Positions 23,258-34,760 of a DNA stretch of 64,000 nt are shown piece after piece. Positions within the stretch are counted from its first letter, which is position 1. Every line of letters begins with the position of its first letter. The position numbers were made by a program, and so were the translations under genes. Source of the stretch: Sparassis latifolia (lineage: Eukaryota; Basidiomycota; Agaricomycetes; Polyporales; Sparassidaceae). Below the pieces are notes generated by a model, which made no database searches, had not been told where the DNA came from, and worked only from the letters and a program-made list of their open reading frames with translations. The DNA is taken from assembly GCA_018466975.1 (NCBI GenBank), contig CM031563.1, positions 2,232,001-2,296,000 of the forward strand. The letters run 5' to 3'.

Positions 23258-23479
23258 GCTTACTCCTCCGACCCTTGATTGCCTAGAGTATCCCAAGGAC
23301 ATCCGTGGTCTTTTTGACTGAGGGCCTGACGCGGCTATGCAAGCATGACTGCTAACCATGTGAGGAACAGGTAGGAGAAGAAATCTGTATCGTGAACGTA
23401 GGACTGATGGATTCAATTTGTGTTACCGTGGTGAATATGTTTTACTTTTGCGTATCTTCAGGTCCTTCCACATCTACGT

Positions 23480-24660
23480 TCACAAAATTCAGTCCATTGC
23501 CTCAATCTGCGGTGGTGGTCGCCGTTGGAGCCGAGAGCGCAGCATACTAGAAGGATATCGGGGAGCCCTGGAGAGAGCCTTCTTCTTCTTCTTTGGTGCA
23601 GCAGGGGCAGTCGGAGAAAGACATGGCGAAGCGCTGGGAAGCAACACGACCGTGCTCTGTTCTCCGACGTCACCATGTTGGCAATGGTGACCTGTGCAGA
23701 ATCGCATCGTCCGAGAGCGTGATGATGCTGCGGTACATGGGGGGAACAACTGGAGAGCGTTGGCTAGAGCATCGTGGTCGAGGACGACACCTTCCGCCGC
23801 CTTACACGCCCTTGCTTCCCGATTCACCATCACCCCAGCACCTCGCACCGTCGCCGCTCTCACCGTCATCCTCCCATTGACTCCCGCAGAGCTCCCAGAA
23901 GAACTAAAAGAACGCAGCATCTCTGACCCCGCCTGCGACCCGCCCGCTCAGCTTCAAGCTGTCTCCATCGCCGAGGCCCGCACGAGTCTCTTCTTCACCC
24001 TCATGCGCTCAAGCCAATGCACTCTCCTGCAGGGCCTCTACACGACCGCCGGCTCGTCCCCGTCCCTCTCCCGCCGCTCGTCGGGTCTCCGCCCGGGTCG
24101 GTCGTGCACGCGCTGAACACCGGGCGGCAGCGGTAGACGACGATCTACGGCCTGATCGAGCACGACCTTGCGACCTTGCGAACACCATCGGTCCAATACC
24201 CATCTAGTTTTGCCTCGAGCCGCAGATGAACCGCGAACAGGCCTGGGGTGTCGCCCTCGCTGCGTGGGTCGCCGGCAAACTCTCCCATACTGGTTTGCCG
24301 TGTGCGAATTTTTTTCTGCAGGTGAACACGGTGCATCTGCGGTCGCACTCGGTTTCTGTGTTTGGCACGCCGTTTGACGCGGTGACTCTGCAGAAGGACC
24401 GGAGGTGAGTATCTGAGTGTTCTGTCTGTGTTGGTCATCTCAAATACTTTCATGCCTAGCCAAGAGGAAGGTGGTATGCCTGTATCCTCGCCCTCCATGC
24501 CGATGCTGACGAAGGGGTTTAAGTTCGCGCTGGCGGCGATGCCGATGGCGCCGGTGTCCCTCCCTGGGCCGCAGCGAGCGACGGTCTCGGCGGTGCGCGC
24601 TGTGCATGCGCGCCTTCGCTACTCTCGTTGTTGAGGAACAACGTTGTCGCTACGTATCGT
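23480..24660 (+). pseudogene. GC-rich coding-like island, decayed, unknown
   Basis: Coding-like pieces appear in changing frames on the plus strand: ELPEELKERSISDPACD near 23890-23940, VVHALNTGRQR then a stop then TTIYGLIEHDLATLRTPSVQ near 24100-24210, and MNREQAWGVALAAWVAGKLS at 24226. The last runs to KDRR followed by a textbook intron (gtgagtatc...ttcatgcctag, 24406-24469) and a further open exon. The minus strand has competing frames (23489-23920, 24145-24498). The stop and frame jumps suggest a pseudogene. No domain is recognised. Confidence 0.35.
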
Positions 24661-25376
24661 CGCTTCAGCCACAGGCATCCCCGAATTCATCCCCGAATCT
24701 GTAAACAAGTTCGGTCGTCACCCCGCCGGTTCCATTCTCGCTAGGAACGCATGTTGCGTTACAGCAAGGTAAACCTAACGGCCCTCCTGCCAAAAGTGCC
24801 ACTGCCGTAGAGCCTAAGTGGCCGCACGTCTCGAAATGGGAGCCCTAACGGCGTTGACATATTAGAGCCGCTGCCTCGACCACCGGGAAGCCAACGTTCG
24901 GAACATTTTGTGCGGTCCTTCGGGAAGTGCGATGCCTTGCCTGTGGAGCATTGACCTCCTCTGCTACCTGTTGAGTTTGTTCTGATCAAGGCGAATCGAC
25001 AGCGTCTGTACACTAACTACCTCAGTGTATGGAGTGTCACAGTCACCGTACATACTTGATCATTTCAGTCCTGGACTCCATCTGTGCTCCTCTAACTAAC
25101 GCCGCAGCATGCTAATATATCTATCAAATTACAATCCATTTACCTTTGTCTGTATCCCCCAGGAGGTGTCTGCCGGAACATACATATTCATGTCGAAAAG
25201 GCTTTGGGTTTCACTTGCTGTCTATAGCTCAGCCCACTTTTGCTGATCCGCTCGATAGGCCTTCATTCCGCAACAACCTCTATATCTTAGTTCCAAACAC
25301 TGTCCGAAATATCACCAGTCACGGACACAATGATGATGCATCCTATCTTGTCCAACATGTCTCTAAATACTAGTCC
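24661..25376. other. Intergenic stretch
   Basis: No supported gene. It lies between the GC-rich island and the 3' end of the minus-strand gene ending at 25377. Confidence 0.5.
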
Positions 25377-26758
25377 TCACAAGTAAGCGAATCCAATCCA
25401 CGCCATTAGCATACCCAAGACAACCACAAAGCCAACCCGCAAACTATTGCTACCCTGCTTCCGACCATGATCTCTTGCTATGATAAGCAGGTTCCTGAAA
25501 TTTAACACAATATCAGACACTTTCCCTACAACAACCCAGCACTCCTCTGCTCGTGGAGAGCCAACAATGGCTGAGAATAGGTGGTGCTTGGAAATAAACT
25601 GCTCAACCTGTGGGACGTCCGCCTGAGGTATCACGAAGACGCGTGCAATGTCCAAAATACCTTCAAAGTTGAGGGCGTTCACGTTGTCCTCAGAGAACAG
25701 TGACTGCGCTGCCGAAGGAGGTAATGCAGTAGTTGACGAGGGGTGTATGGTCATTTTCCCCATCTTCGTGGTCAAAGAGGTAGCTGTAGTAGCAATAGCA
25801 GCGGTTGAGTCCTTCACACAAGACGAGTGTCTGTGGTTCTTCATGGGCAGCTTGCATATCCTGCAATGTGGCTTCTTCCTAGGACTCTTCCCACCGCTAG
25901 CGGAGCGAGCTGTGGGCACTGTGGACGTGGATGTCTGGTGCTGTTCATCGAGTCCATGAGGGGAAGACCGAGGAGTGTCTAAAATAGAATTGGTTCACGT
26001 TGAGGATATAGTTGACCACAAGCCAACTCAGAGAGGTAGTAAACTTACCAGGGATCTTTGGCACTTCTGACGACTGTGTCACAGCACTTGCGTTGGAGGG
26101 AGGCTGGGGTGCTTCGTGAACCCAGAAACATCATGTGGTGAGGTTCAACCTGTAGATATCACAATATAATCGCTTACCCTGAGAATCTTTGTCGAACTGC
26201 ACGACCTCAACACTGGTCAACTCGGACCGTTGATTGTGTGCTTCACGAACAGAGTGAAGACCACACCTTGTAAGCAAACTCCGGTCTCAGGAGAACAAGC
26301 ACTACATTGCTTACAACAGGCGCGAACATGAGGGTGTCCGTCAGGCAATGTGATATGGTTGGCCTCAAAGGCAGAAGGAGCTTGACGCGTCTTGTTAGCT
26401 GGTATCATAATGGCAAGTTGAGTGAAATCATGATAAGATGCACGCTAAAATTACCTTCAGAAGTTTGCATTTCATCCGCAACTGTCGCAGACAAAGTCTG
26501 AGAAACTTCACCACCAGCTTGAAAGAAGCCATACCATTAGCATACTAATGAGCAAGTTGAACAGATACTGTACTCACACCGTTGACCATTATGAGCACGT
26601 TCCCAAGGGAAACCCATACTTTCTAATGTATGGAGATCTCCTCTGACAAGGAGGAACGCTATTGCTTGTCCTAAGCTCCCCATCTTCCTAAACTTGCAAC
26701 CCTTCCGATCCGTGGACGCAAAAAGCGGCCTGAGGTCCTGGCTGCATCTCGGAGACAT
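25377..26758 (-). CDS. Hypothetical protein with two Cys-rich modules and a C-terminal membrane anchor
   Basis: Proposed exons include 26758-26578, 26517-26455, 26398-about 26267, one or two short exons near 26220-26050, and 25978-25377. Phases at the first three junctions agree and donors are good (gtgagt, gtaatt, gtaagt). The start is ATG at 26758 (MSPRCSQ). Exon 3 carries CCKQCSACSPETGVC. The last exon carries a basic stretch (GGKSPRKKPHCRICKLPMKN followed by HRHSSC), which resembles a CxxC...HxxxC zinc knuckle. It also has a long polar region and a final hydrophobic segment (VGFVVVLGMLMAWIGFAYL) that would act as a tail anchor. Middle exons are uncertain. I do not recognise a named family; a zinc-binding, membrane-tethered protein is inferred. 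Confidence 0.5.
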
Positions 26759-26794
26759 CAGAACTGACGCTTGGGAATGACGTTTAGTGTACCC

Positions 26795-27082
26795 TCACGA
26801 ATGATTGAAAGAAATCATCCCGGAGCAAGTCACATCCTGCCAGATGGTGTAGATATCGGATGGAACCGGGATCCGCTTCAAGGTCTCATTCCGGACAACA
26901 CTCCGGATGAAATCATAAAAATTGCTGTCTGCCTCAGCTAGAAAAGATTCGGAAAATACTGAAGCTTGGACGACAGCCAATTGGGCAGCTGTGGATTTAT
27001 CAGCACATTTGATACGTATAAGCGGCACCCTGTCGCTGCAAAGTCGTGAGCCCTTGTAGAAGAAGATATGAAACCAACTCAC
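26795..27082 (-). CDS. Exon-like open stretch upstream of the 25377-26758 gene
   Basis: After a possible acceptor (cttctacaag near 27057) the frame reads VPLIRIKCADKSTAAQLAVV and continues with FYDFIRSVVRNETLKRIPV to a stop that overlaps a potential donor (gtgagg, near 26805). Composition is protein-like. Joining it to the next open stretch through the 35 bp interval 26770-26804 does not preserve frame. It may be a separate gene fragment or a decayed upstream exon. Function unknown. Confidence 0.3.
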   Translation of the reverse strand: MSWFHIFFYKGSRLCSDRVPLIRIKCADKSTAAQLAVVQASVFSESFLAEADSNFYDFIRSVVRNETLKRIPVPSDIYTIWQDVTCSGMISFNHS

Positions 27083-27549
27083 TCAATCGAATAGATACTA
27101 CGAGGAGCGATAGTTACAAAAAACATTCTCGTAGAGATGGTCAAAGCTACTTCGCCCTCGATGTGCTAATTAGAGGGGAATGTTGATGATTGAATCCAAC
27201 TCGAGCGACCGTTCCAGAATGTATTGTTGGGCAAAGAAGCATTCCGATATCTGTGACATGAGAGTTTAGATTGTGTCTGGACTCAGCGCCATGAGAATGC
27301 CATGCGGGTTGGTATTTGTCTGATGGACATATTTGAATGAGGGAAGTGCCGCCTCCGCAGACCTTGCTCGCGAAACCGCACAGATTCGAACCTGAGACAT
27401 TGCAAGCCGAGGCTGGACTTGTCGTGCAAGATCCATGGTCAGTACTACAGGTATAGGACGGGAGTAATGCGCGGTGCAAGTTTGGCGCTAGACAAACAAC
27501 GGAAGGAAGGAACCGGGGAGTCGAAAAGTAAGTGGCCACGGATTCTACA

Positions 27550-27899
27550 AGGGCTGCTCAATTCTTCTGGTCCATTTCGAGCGGTTTCATTTGGCCTGAG
27601 CCTCGAGGCAGGAGAGATCCGAGACCATGCCGATCTGGAGTGCTCCGGGTTGCTGGTCGCCTCAGAATTTAGGCATTTTCTTACGGCTCTATTACCAAAA
27701 AATGCGATTTCGAAGACTACTTGAGGCTTTCAAGCAAAATATTTTACACTGTCTCTACTGCCCTCCACCGGGAAGTCGGAGCACTCCAGATCAGTAGATC
27801 TCGTGGCAGCCCTCGGCATGGTCTCGGATCTCTCGGCCTGCCTCGAGGCTCAGGCCAAATGAATCCGCTCGAAATGAACCAGAAGAATTGAGCAGCCCT
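27550..27899. mobile_element. Palindromic MITE-like element with about 100 bp terminal inverted repeats
   Basis: Bases 27550-27647 (agggctgctcaattcttctgg...) return in reverse complement at 27780-27899 (...ccagaagaattgagcagccct) with about 90% match. The right arm carries one extra block of roughly 23 bp. The spacer is about 130 bp and codes for nothing obvious. The flanks show a possible 3 bp target duplication (aca at 27547-27549 and at 27900-27902). Length (350 bp), terminal inversion and lack of coding capacity fit a non-autonomous DNA transposon able to form a hairpin. Confidence 0.65.
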
Positions 27900-29449
27900 A
27901 CAGACCATGCCCCACCCACGAGTCGGCAATTCAATTAAGCCTCGCCAACTTGATCTGCAAAGTGTACTGTCATTCTCGATGTCTAGATCCCCGGACGTGA
28001 GAGCATATTGGCGATGCTCTGGTGGTCAAGCATCAGCCGCGTTTTTCGTGGCTGTCATCGATGTCTACCTCTGAATGGCCGAGCGCCGCTCACTTTCATG
28101 CGAATTTTATACCTGCACTGACATAGATTTGGCCCAAGTAGACACCTATCCCCTTTCTTACTCCCACCCCATACAATTCCCGGTGATTATTCTTGCGCAT
28201 TCAGGTATCCGTGGATTCCCAGCCACATACCTTTCAATGTGCCACGGTCTTGATCTATTTCACCATGGCCTCCCCTCTGATTGTCCTGAATGCTAAGCTC
28301 TCAGAACCAAGGAGTATTTCAGAGTATTCCATTAAGCAACAACAAGAAAGGTATTTCATGCGCCACTAGTTTCTAGCACTACCCTAACCTACCGTTCCCA
28401 GATTGCCGGAAATCACCTAGCTCGAATTGAATGTGATGTTCTTCCATACGAGATTTCATTTGTTCAGTGGCGGATGTCTGGACGTTTTTGAAAGGACTGG
28501 AGATACTGCGGAGGTCACTTCTGAACGTTGAATGCTCACCGCCGCTATCTACGTTCGCCACTCCCGCTATCTGCCACTGTCCAATATGGATATCGGTCTG
28601 CATCCACCCAATTGCTCGCAGGCCCCACAAGTACGATATGCATGACTATCATCACCTCGATCGTGAACTTTTCGTAAGTGACACGGAACCTACAATGCAA
28701 ATTTGTCGTGTTGGAGGGTATTTGACGAGACCTAGATCCTGTGAAGGAGGCCTAGAGTTAGGTTCTATTTTTCTTTTTAAGCGATTTAGCCGACCTACGA
28801 TTATCAGGTCTCTTCGAATATCCTCTCTTCTTACGGAATTACTTGCAGAAGAACATCCGTACTCTCGGAGTGTGACGTACAGAATTGTGGAAGACACGAG
28901 TCGTACATTTCGTGCGTTCTTCCGTTCATCTTCAACGTTATTGCTTAGCCTGCGTTTGACACCAGAATTAGTTATTCATGCCCATGACTCAGCGTCGCAC
29001 AAACCATTGAATCTTGGAGCCCAGCTTCTCGAGATCCAGATTAAGGAGCTAGGGAACAGAGAACAAATGAATTCGAACTGACTACGCTACACAGGATAGC
29101 TCAGGTACGTGCTACGGTATGGCGTTGCATCACACTCTCACCCGGTTACCATGCCTGACTTCATGATTCAGCAAAGATAATTCATCTCGGCGGATCAACG
29201 CTCTGGCGTTACTAGCGTGACGTAGCCTTGAGTAATGACTTGCCAAACCCACAAGATTTGTTTGTGACTGTCACGGTAGTATTGGGATTCTGTCTTAAGT
29301 CCACGCTCCCAGGCCCCAAGACTTACACCACCTAGTCTTAAGCCCATCCAGAAGGTAAATCTGCTATCACTCAAAATTTAGCAGTATCTCACCCTGCATA
29401 CGCACACTTGTCAAAGGCATTGTCGAAATAAGGAGGTTTCTTGCATCAA
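27900..29449. other. Mostly intergenic, with one exon-like ORF at 28467-29081 (+)
   Basis: The 204-codon ORF at 28467-29081 (first codon probably not the true start) includes SLLTELLAEEHPYSRSVTYR and LLLSLRLTPELVIHAHDSAS with a charged helical tail ending in NREQMNSN. It could be a last exon of an unknown gene. The 30-40 bp right after it (actgactacgct...agctcaggtacg, 29078-29108) resembles 22724-22755. Nothing else is supported here. Confidence 0.35.
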
Positions 29450-31108
29450 ATGGCGCGAGTACACGATTTCGAACCTGGTCCTCAGGCCTTATGCTATACA
29501 GATGATGGCTTGTCTTTCGACCGAGCAACCCTCGTCCAAATCGAAGATGATGGGTACAGCTCGACTTCGAAACGTCCTTTGTTTTCTTCTCATAGCTCTC
29601 AATTCGGGCACGGCGAGCACAACTTCTCAAGTGTTTTTTCCGAGCTTGCTCTTCTCGGTAATGCTGAGCAGATATGCTGCAGCTGGGCGATTGCGGATTT
29701 GTCTCTTCCCGTCCATCGTGCTCTCAGCACTGACTTCGAGGAAGTAGAGCGCAGCTGGCCCGTCGTCGATACCGCCCCTCCTTTCTCCGCAGATCCTCGC
29801 ATTGACTCTGAGACGGTGGAGCGCAGCTGGGCGAGGGAGGATTTGTCCCTTCCTGTCCACCGTGATCTCAATATCGACTCGGAACAAGTAGAGCACAGCT
29901 GGCCCGTCGTCGATATGACCGGTTCTTTCTCCACCGGTCCTCGCATTGGATCCGAGCAGGTGGAGCGCAACTGGGCAAGGGAGGATTTGTTCCTTCTCGT
30001 CCACCATGCTCTCAGTGTCGACTTCGAGGAAGTAGAGCGCAGCTGGCCCGTCGTTGATACCGCCCCTTCTTTCTCCGCAGATCCTCGCATGGACTCCGAG
30101 CAGATAGAGCGCAACTGGGCGAGGGAGGGTTTGTTCCTTCTCGTCCACCATGCTCTCAGTGTCGACTTCGAGGAAGTAGAGCGCAGCTGGCCCGTCGTAG
30201 ATACCGCCCCTTCTTTCTCCGCAGATCCTCGCATTGACTCCGAGCAGATAGAGTGCAACTGGGCGAGGGAGGGTTTGTCCCTTCTCGTCCACCGTGTTCT
30301 GCGCGCCGACTCCGGGCAAATAGAGCACAGCTGGCCCGTCATCGATATGACCCGTTCTTTCTCCAGCGGTCCTCGCATTGGATCCGAGCAGGTGGAGCGC
30401 AACTGGGCAAGGGAGGATTTGTTCCTTCTCGTCCACCGTGCTCTCAGTGCCCACTTCGAGGAAGTAGAGCGCAGCTGGCCCGTCGTCGATACCGCCCCTT
30501 CTTTCTCTGCAGATCCTCGCATTGACTTCGAGCAGATAGAGCGCAACTGGGCGAGGGAGGGTTTGTCCCTTTCTGTCCACCATGATCTCAGCACCGACTC
30601 CAGGCAAATAGAGCACAGCTGGCCCGTCGACGATATGACCCGTTCTTTCTCCAGCGGTCCTCGCATTGAATCCGAGCAGGTGGAGCGCAACTGGGCAAGG
30701 GAGGATTTGTCCCTTCTCGTCCACCGTGTTCTGCGCGCCGACTCCAGGCAAATAGAGCACAGCTGGCCCGTCGTCGATATGGCCCCTTCTTTCTCCGCCG
30801 GTCCTCGCATTGACTCCGAGCGGGTAGAGCGCAACTGGGCGAGGAAGGATTTGTCTTTGTCCTTTCTTGATGCTGCCGATGACATGGCAAAGTTTATTTG
30901 GCATCGCGAGGCGTCTTACCCAACAACTCCCCTGGGGCACATTACAGCAGATGATTCAAAGCGCAGCCGCATGATATTAACTTATATCTTCCGCCGCCTG
31001 GAATATGCTCTATGCAGATGCGCTCAGTGGGCGATGCACTGGCCAGTAGTGGACGACAATGCTGACTTAGGTTCGTCCTCTATGGATGCTTTGTTGTTCA
31101 ACTTCTAG
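29450..31108 (+). CDS. Large tandem-repeat protein (48-residue repeats, WPVVD/WARED motifs)
   Basis: A single 552-aa frame from ATG 29450 (MARVHDFEPG) to TAG before 31108, without introns. After about 70 unique residues it contains about eight repeats of 48 residues (144 bp). Each comprises a first half ERNWAREDLSLLVHRALS-like and a second half ERSWPVVDTAPSFSADPRID-like. The halves share ER.W, a hydrophobic run and a terminal D/SEQ[IV], so the basic unit is 24 residues. Second halves alternate between DTAPSFSADP and DMTRSFSSGP types. A unique C-terminal 90 residues include QWAMHWPVVDD. No signal peptide or membrane segment is obvious. Because 144 is a multiple of three, frames on the other strand also stay open. 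I do not know the function; a structural or scaffolding repeat protein is a guess. Confidence 0.6.
   Translation: MARVHDFEPGPQALCYTDDGLSFDRATLVQIEDDGYSSTSKRPLFSSHSSQFGHGEHNFSSVFSELALLGNAEQICCSWAIADLSLPVHRALSTDFEEVERSWPVVDTAPPFSADPRIDSETVERSWAREDLSLPVHRDLNIDSEQVEHSWPVVDMTGSFSTGPRIGSEQVERNWAREDLFLLVHHALSVDFEEVERSWPVVDTAPSFSADPRMDSEQIERNWAREGLFLLVHHALSVDFEEVERSWPVVDTAPSFSADPRIDSEQIECNWAREGLSLLVHRVLRADSGQIEHSWPVIDMTRSFSSGPRIGSEQVERNWAREDLFLLVHRALSAHFEEVERSWPVVDTAPSFSADPRIDFEQIERNWAREGLSLSVHHDLSTDSRQIEHSWPVDDMTRSFSSGPRIESEQVERNWAREDLSLLVHRVLRADSRQIEHSWPVVDMAPSFSAGPRIDSERVERNWARKDLSLSFLDAADDMAKFIWHREASYPTTPLGHITADDSKRSRMILTYIFRRLEYALCRCAQWAMHWPVVDDNADLGSSSMDALLFNF
29740..30860 (+). repeat. 144 bp tandem repeat array (about 8 copies, 72 bp half-units)
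   Basis: Periodic recurrence of the gagcgcaactgggcgaggga block and of the cagctggcccgtcgtcgata block marks units of 144 bp. Copies within the array are 85-95% alike and small substitutions alternate. No copy contains an indel that breaks the plus frame, which fits selection on the protein or very recent expansion. Confidence 0.85.
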
Positions 31109-34100
31109 CTGATACATAGCATACTGTGAAGGATTCCATCTATTGCACATTCCACGGAATGGGGCCTTGAGAGAACAATGTGGTGCTTGGACGGAAGAAG
31201 TGCAAATTCTCTCTCAGGAAATGCACCGCATATGGGTAATATTGAAGTAGAAGATTGGGGAAACAACCGATGAGAGCATCCCCCCCTGAAGATATCAGTC
31301 TACTACTCCCTAGTACCATGTAATTGATTTTCATTGCACTGCGGATTGTAAATACACACACAATTCTACCATTTTGGCCCCTATTTCTCCCCTCATCTCA
31401 GCTCTGATATTCGAATTCCTGGCCGTTGCGATAAAATACTGGGATTTTACCCTCGAAAGCCTTGTAGAACGTGCGCTATTCGGCGCCCTGACCAAAATTA
31501 GTATTTCTTGGTGGTATAGCTTATTATTTAATTCGTCTCGGTCAGTCCCAGTCAAGGATCTCTGTTCAGTCTCAGCGCATGCACGCTTGGCTTTCTCGCC
31601 GTTGGCTTCGTCGTCGCCGTTGGCTTCGTCGCCGTTTGTCGACTCCGTATATAAGTTCCGGCCATTCTTGCATGTTATTGTACCAGATGGCCCACCATGG
31701 AGGAATTTGTGTCTTGTCTTCACACTAAGTATAAGCCGTCTGATGCGAAGTTGCATTTGTGCTTGCTCACAGTGGCTCATCGCACTACGGAGGGTTTCAA
31801 CTGACTGACGTCATCTTATTGGTTCGAAACCCGCGTCTCCGTACAGCACCGAAAACCCTGAAAGTGAGACAAAGCGGCAGGCGACACATTCAAATATTGG
31901 TCTAGTCCTCGTGGTAGGATGTTTCGCTCGAAATCCGCCATCATGTATGATATCTAACGCGGATGCAGATGAAAGAGGCCATGGCATAGATTCTAACATC
32001 CAAGTGCAGATAAGATAGGCCTCACTCATATCCAACCACTCGCGTCGGGCGTCTAATGTCACGCTTACACCAAAATGGCAGGCGAAAGTGCTTGCTCGTC
32101 TAATTCCTCTTTCCACAAAGCCTTTATCAGAAATGTGTTCCCTGGGGATTGTTAATGAATACCTTCTTGAATATTCCCAGGGAGCACATTTTTTTATTTC
32201 GCCCTCGTAGGAGAGAAATTAGGCTGGCAACAACCCAAAGTGAACGGCGACCAAACAGAGCCAACATCCAGCAGGTAAATATTTGGCTGATAAGTGGCCC
32301 TTACCACACCATCCATTACCATATCGGGTATCAGAATTTGACTTATTGCTCCCAAATCAATAGCATCACTCTCGGGCAACTGTCGGGTCACAACCATGTC
32401 ACGGCGCTTAGAGTGGTTGGGCATGAGTGAGGTCTATCTTAGAAGGTCCGGATTTCGGCGTATGTCCGAGTCGCCTGCCCAGATATAGTTAATTTTTAGT
32501 AAAGAGTCCAACCGTGCCGTGATGAATGTTCGCTGTCTGTCTGCATCAAGACCATTGCTCGTTGATTGCTCGTGTTTATCAGATGCTTCGCTTCGCATCT
32601 AGTACCGTGCACTGTCCTGCCCTCGCCCTAGGACTTGTTCTGCATTTTCTTTTGCCCTAGACTTTCTTTCAGACACGGAAGAGTCCACCTGAGGAACCAT
32701 GATGGTCCTTCTGTATTTACCAACACGTGCGGCATAAAGTGTCATCTCCACATCTATACAAAGACGTGAGTGCGATTTCTGCTTGATCCTGCGATGTCTA
32801 CGAAGGACCTGGTGTGAAACCAGGTAAAACGTGCATGCGAAACGGATTTTAGTGCGATGATTCTCCCTTGGCCGATCCTGTCCGCCAGATATTCACAGAA
32901 AATGTACACACTTCGACGACGAACGGGCAATGACGAGTTCGTTTGAGAGCTTACCGTTTGAAGTAACGGCGGATTATTCTAAGGGAACAGTGGGACGGGT
33001 GTCGATCTGGTGCGCAAGAAAAGGTGGACGTACAATTTAGAGCCCCTGAGTGTAAGTCTGGTTGCCCTGAGATTTCGTATAATCTTCTCTGCGGTTTGTC
33101 AGACTTGTACTACATCGTGAGTACAATATCCGCTAAATCTCACCTCAATTTGCGATCGGATTTCTAATTCACTGTATTGACAGAATGGATTTCCATCGGG
33201 AGAGTGCGTTACAAGGTCAATCACTGCGTCGCCCTTCCTTGGTCGCACAAACCTCGATTCATGAAATCATTGAATGCATGCTTCAGGAACATTGATCCAT
33301 CAGTATTGCACCACGACAGGGACTTCAAGCGGTGCGACGGAAGGAACAAAACCACTCAGTAGCAATCTCAAGGCCGTATGCATCTTTGCTTGGACATGCG
33401 GGGCGGGACTTCTCACCAAAGGATCACTGCCTTGTATGTCTCTATGGTTCTTTCGACCAAGTATGACCCTCAGGGACACGTCTGTACAGCGACCTTGTCG
33501 AACATGGATCCGAGATACCAATATTCAGCGAGCGCCGATTATGAAGTGCAGATCCGCGAAGACGATTCTCATTCATAAACCGCGAACACATTCGCTAGCG
33601 CGAAGATTCCTCTGAAATTCTCCGCAAAACTGGCTAACTTTCAACGGTGGTGTTTCTGTTTTCATTCATTCATTCGATTGGTTGATCTCGAAATTTTACA
33701 GATGTGCTTGACAATGCATGTGAAGATGTTCCTAACAACCTTCAACGTATAAGAAATGGTAATCCTGCACATCGCGTGTGTAGATTGCGCTCCGCATAAG
33801 GTATGAGTACTGGCCCTTCTCAGAGTAACTGTAAAAATTATATTAACAAGATTTGTTATGTGTGTTCCACATTTTAAAAGCTATGACAGACACACTTCAG
33901 CATCCCGCTCAGAGCGTCTAGGACCGGCCATCCCGCACATTATAGACGTTCCTGATCAATTCTCGAAAACATCGGGTAGGATTTCATTGACGGCCGTTTC
34001 TTCATCGATACAAATTTGAAACTGGGAAAAACTCTCGGGCCTTACTCCGTCTGACATCGACGGGAGCTTTGCGGCCATGACGCTGCGAACCCGTTGGACA

Positions 34101-34690
34101 CGAGCGTTCATCTTTGCGGTGCTGTGGACGGCAGATCGCTCGCCAAACTTGATGATGACGATTCTCGTGGACAGGCTACAGGGACATGCCGAACGCGGAC
34201 AGAACAACACAGTCAAATGTGCCGCTATCTAGTGAACATGCCACCTCACATTGTAAGGACCCCGCTGTTCTGTGAGCTGTATCTGACCTTGCTACTACAG
34301 TATGCAAAGGGGTCACTAGTCTGAAAAGATAGACCGTGATGCAGTGTGAGATGTACCCGACGTTTTAACCCTATGAACCCGCTCCGGACTCCATTCGCCT
34401 CTGGATGTCGTAAGGCCGTCCTCATGAGTGTTCAACGCCTCTGAACGCATTCGCGAAAGCGGTCCTCCCCATCCCCCTGAGATCAGATGGAAAATTCAAG
34501 CATAATGCCACCTCGATTCCTGCTTCCACGACTGTCCTTGGATGCCAATTGGAATATTTACCGTGCCGGGACACCGGCGTATGTCATCGTGCATTGCGCT
34601 CATGGCGTCAGTGAAGAACACTGCCATGTGCTGGAGGGCCGAGCTGGCGTCAACAATGGGTCGAAAAGGCTTGATCCGCGACGGCCTATG
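31109..34690. other. Stretch without a supported gene
   Basis: Opposing ORFs at 31331-31780 (-) and 31374-31808 (+) overlap fully, and a small ggcttcgtcg microrepeat lies at 31605-31635. Open frames near 33177-33600 (+) read in several phases. The minus frame 34216-33956 (ARVQRVRSVMAAKLPSMSDG then CIDEETAVNEILPDVFEN) is protein-like but isolated. No domain is recognised. Confidence 0.45.
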
Positions 34691-34696
34691 GATCGA

Positions 34697-34760
34697 GTCT
34701 CTATGGAAGCTATCCAGAGTCTGTGTGGAAGCTATTCGGAGTCTGTGTGGAAGTAGCCAG
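34697..34760 (+). repeat. 22 bp tandem repeat, three copies
   Basis: The unit gagtct[cg]t[ag]tggaagctat[ct]c[cg] occurs three times in a row, the last one cut short. It lies inside an open frame that would encode a repeated ESVWKLS/SLCGSY-type heptapeptide, depending on phase. Confidence 0.8.

Noticed and set aside
29599..30940. Antisense proteins of 428 and 437 codons over the tandem-repeat gene
   Set aside because: Open because a 144 bp period propagates frames; unique flanks are not coding on that strand and the plus frame has a natural ATG, unique ends and a stop.
31780..31860. tRNA gene around ttggttcgaaacccgcgtctccgta
   Set aside because: The flanks ctacggag/ctccgta pair but the enclosed length is about 58 nt and the T-arm stem fails; no cloverleaf is possible.
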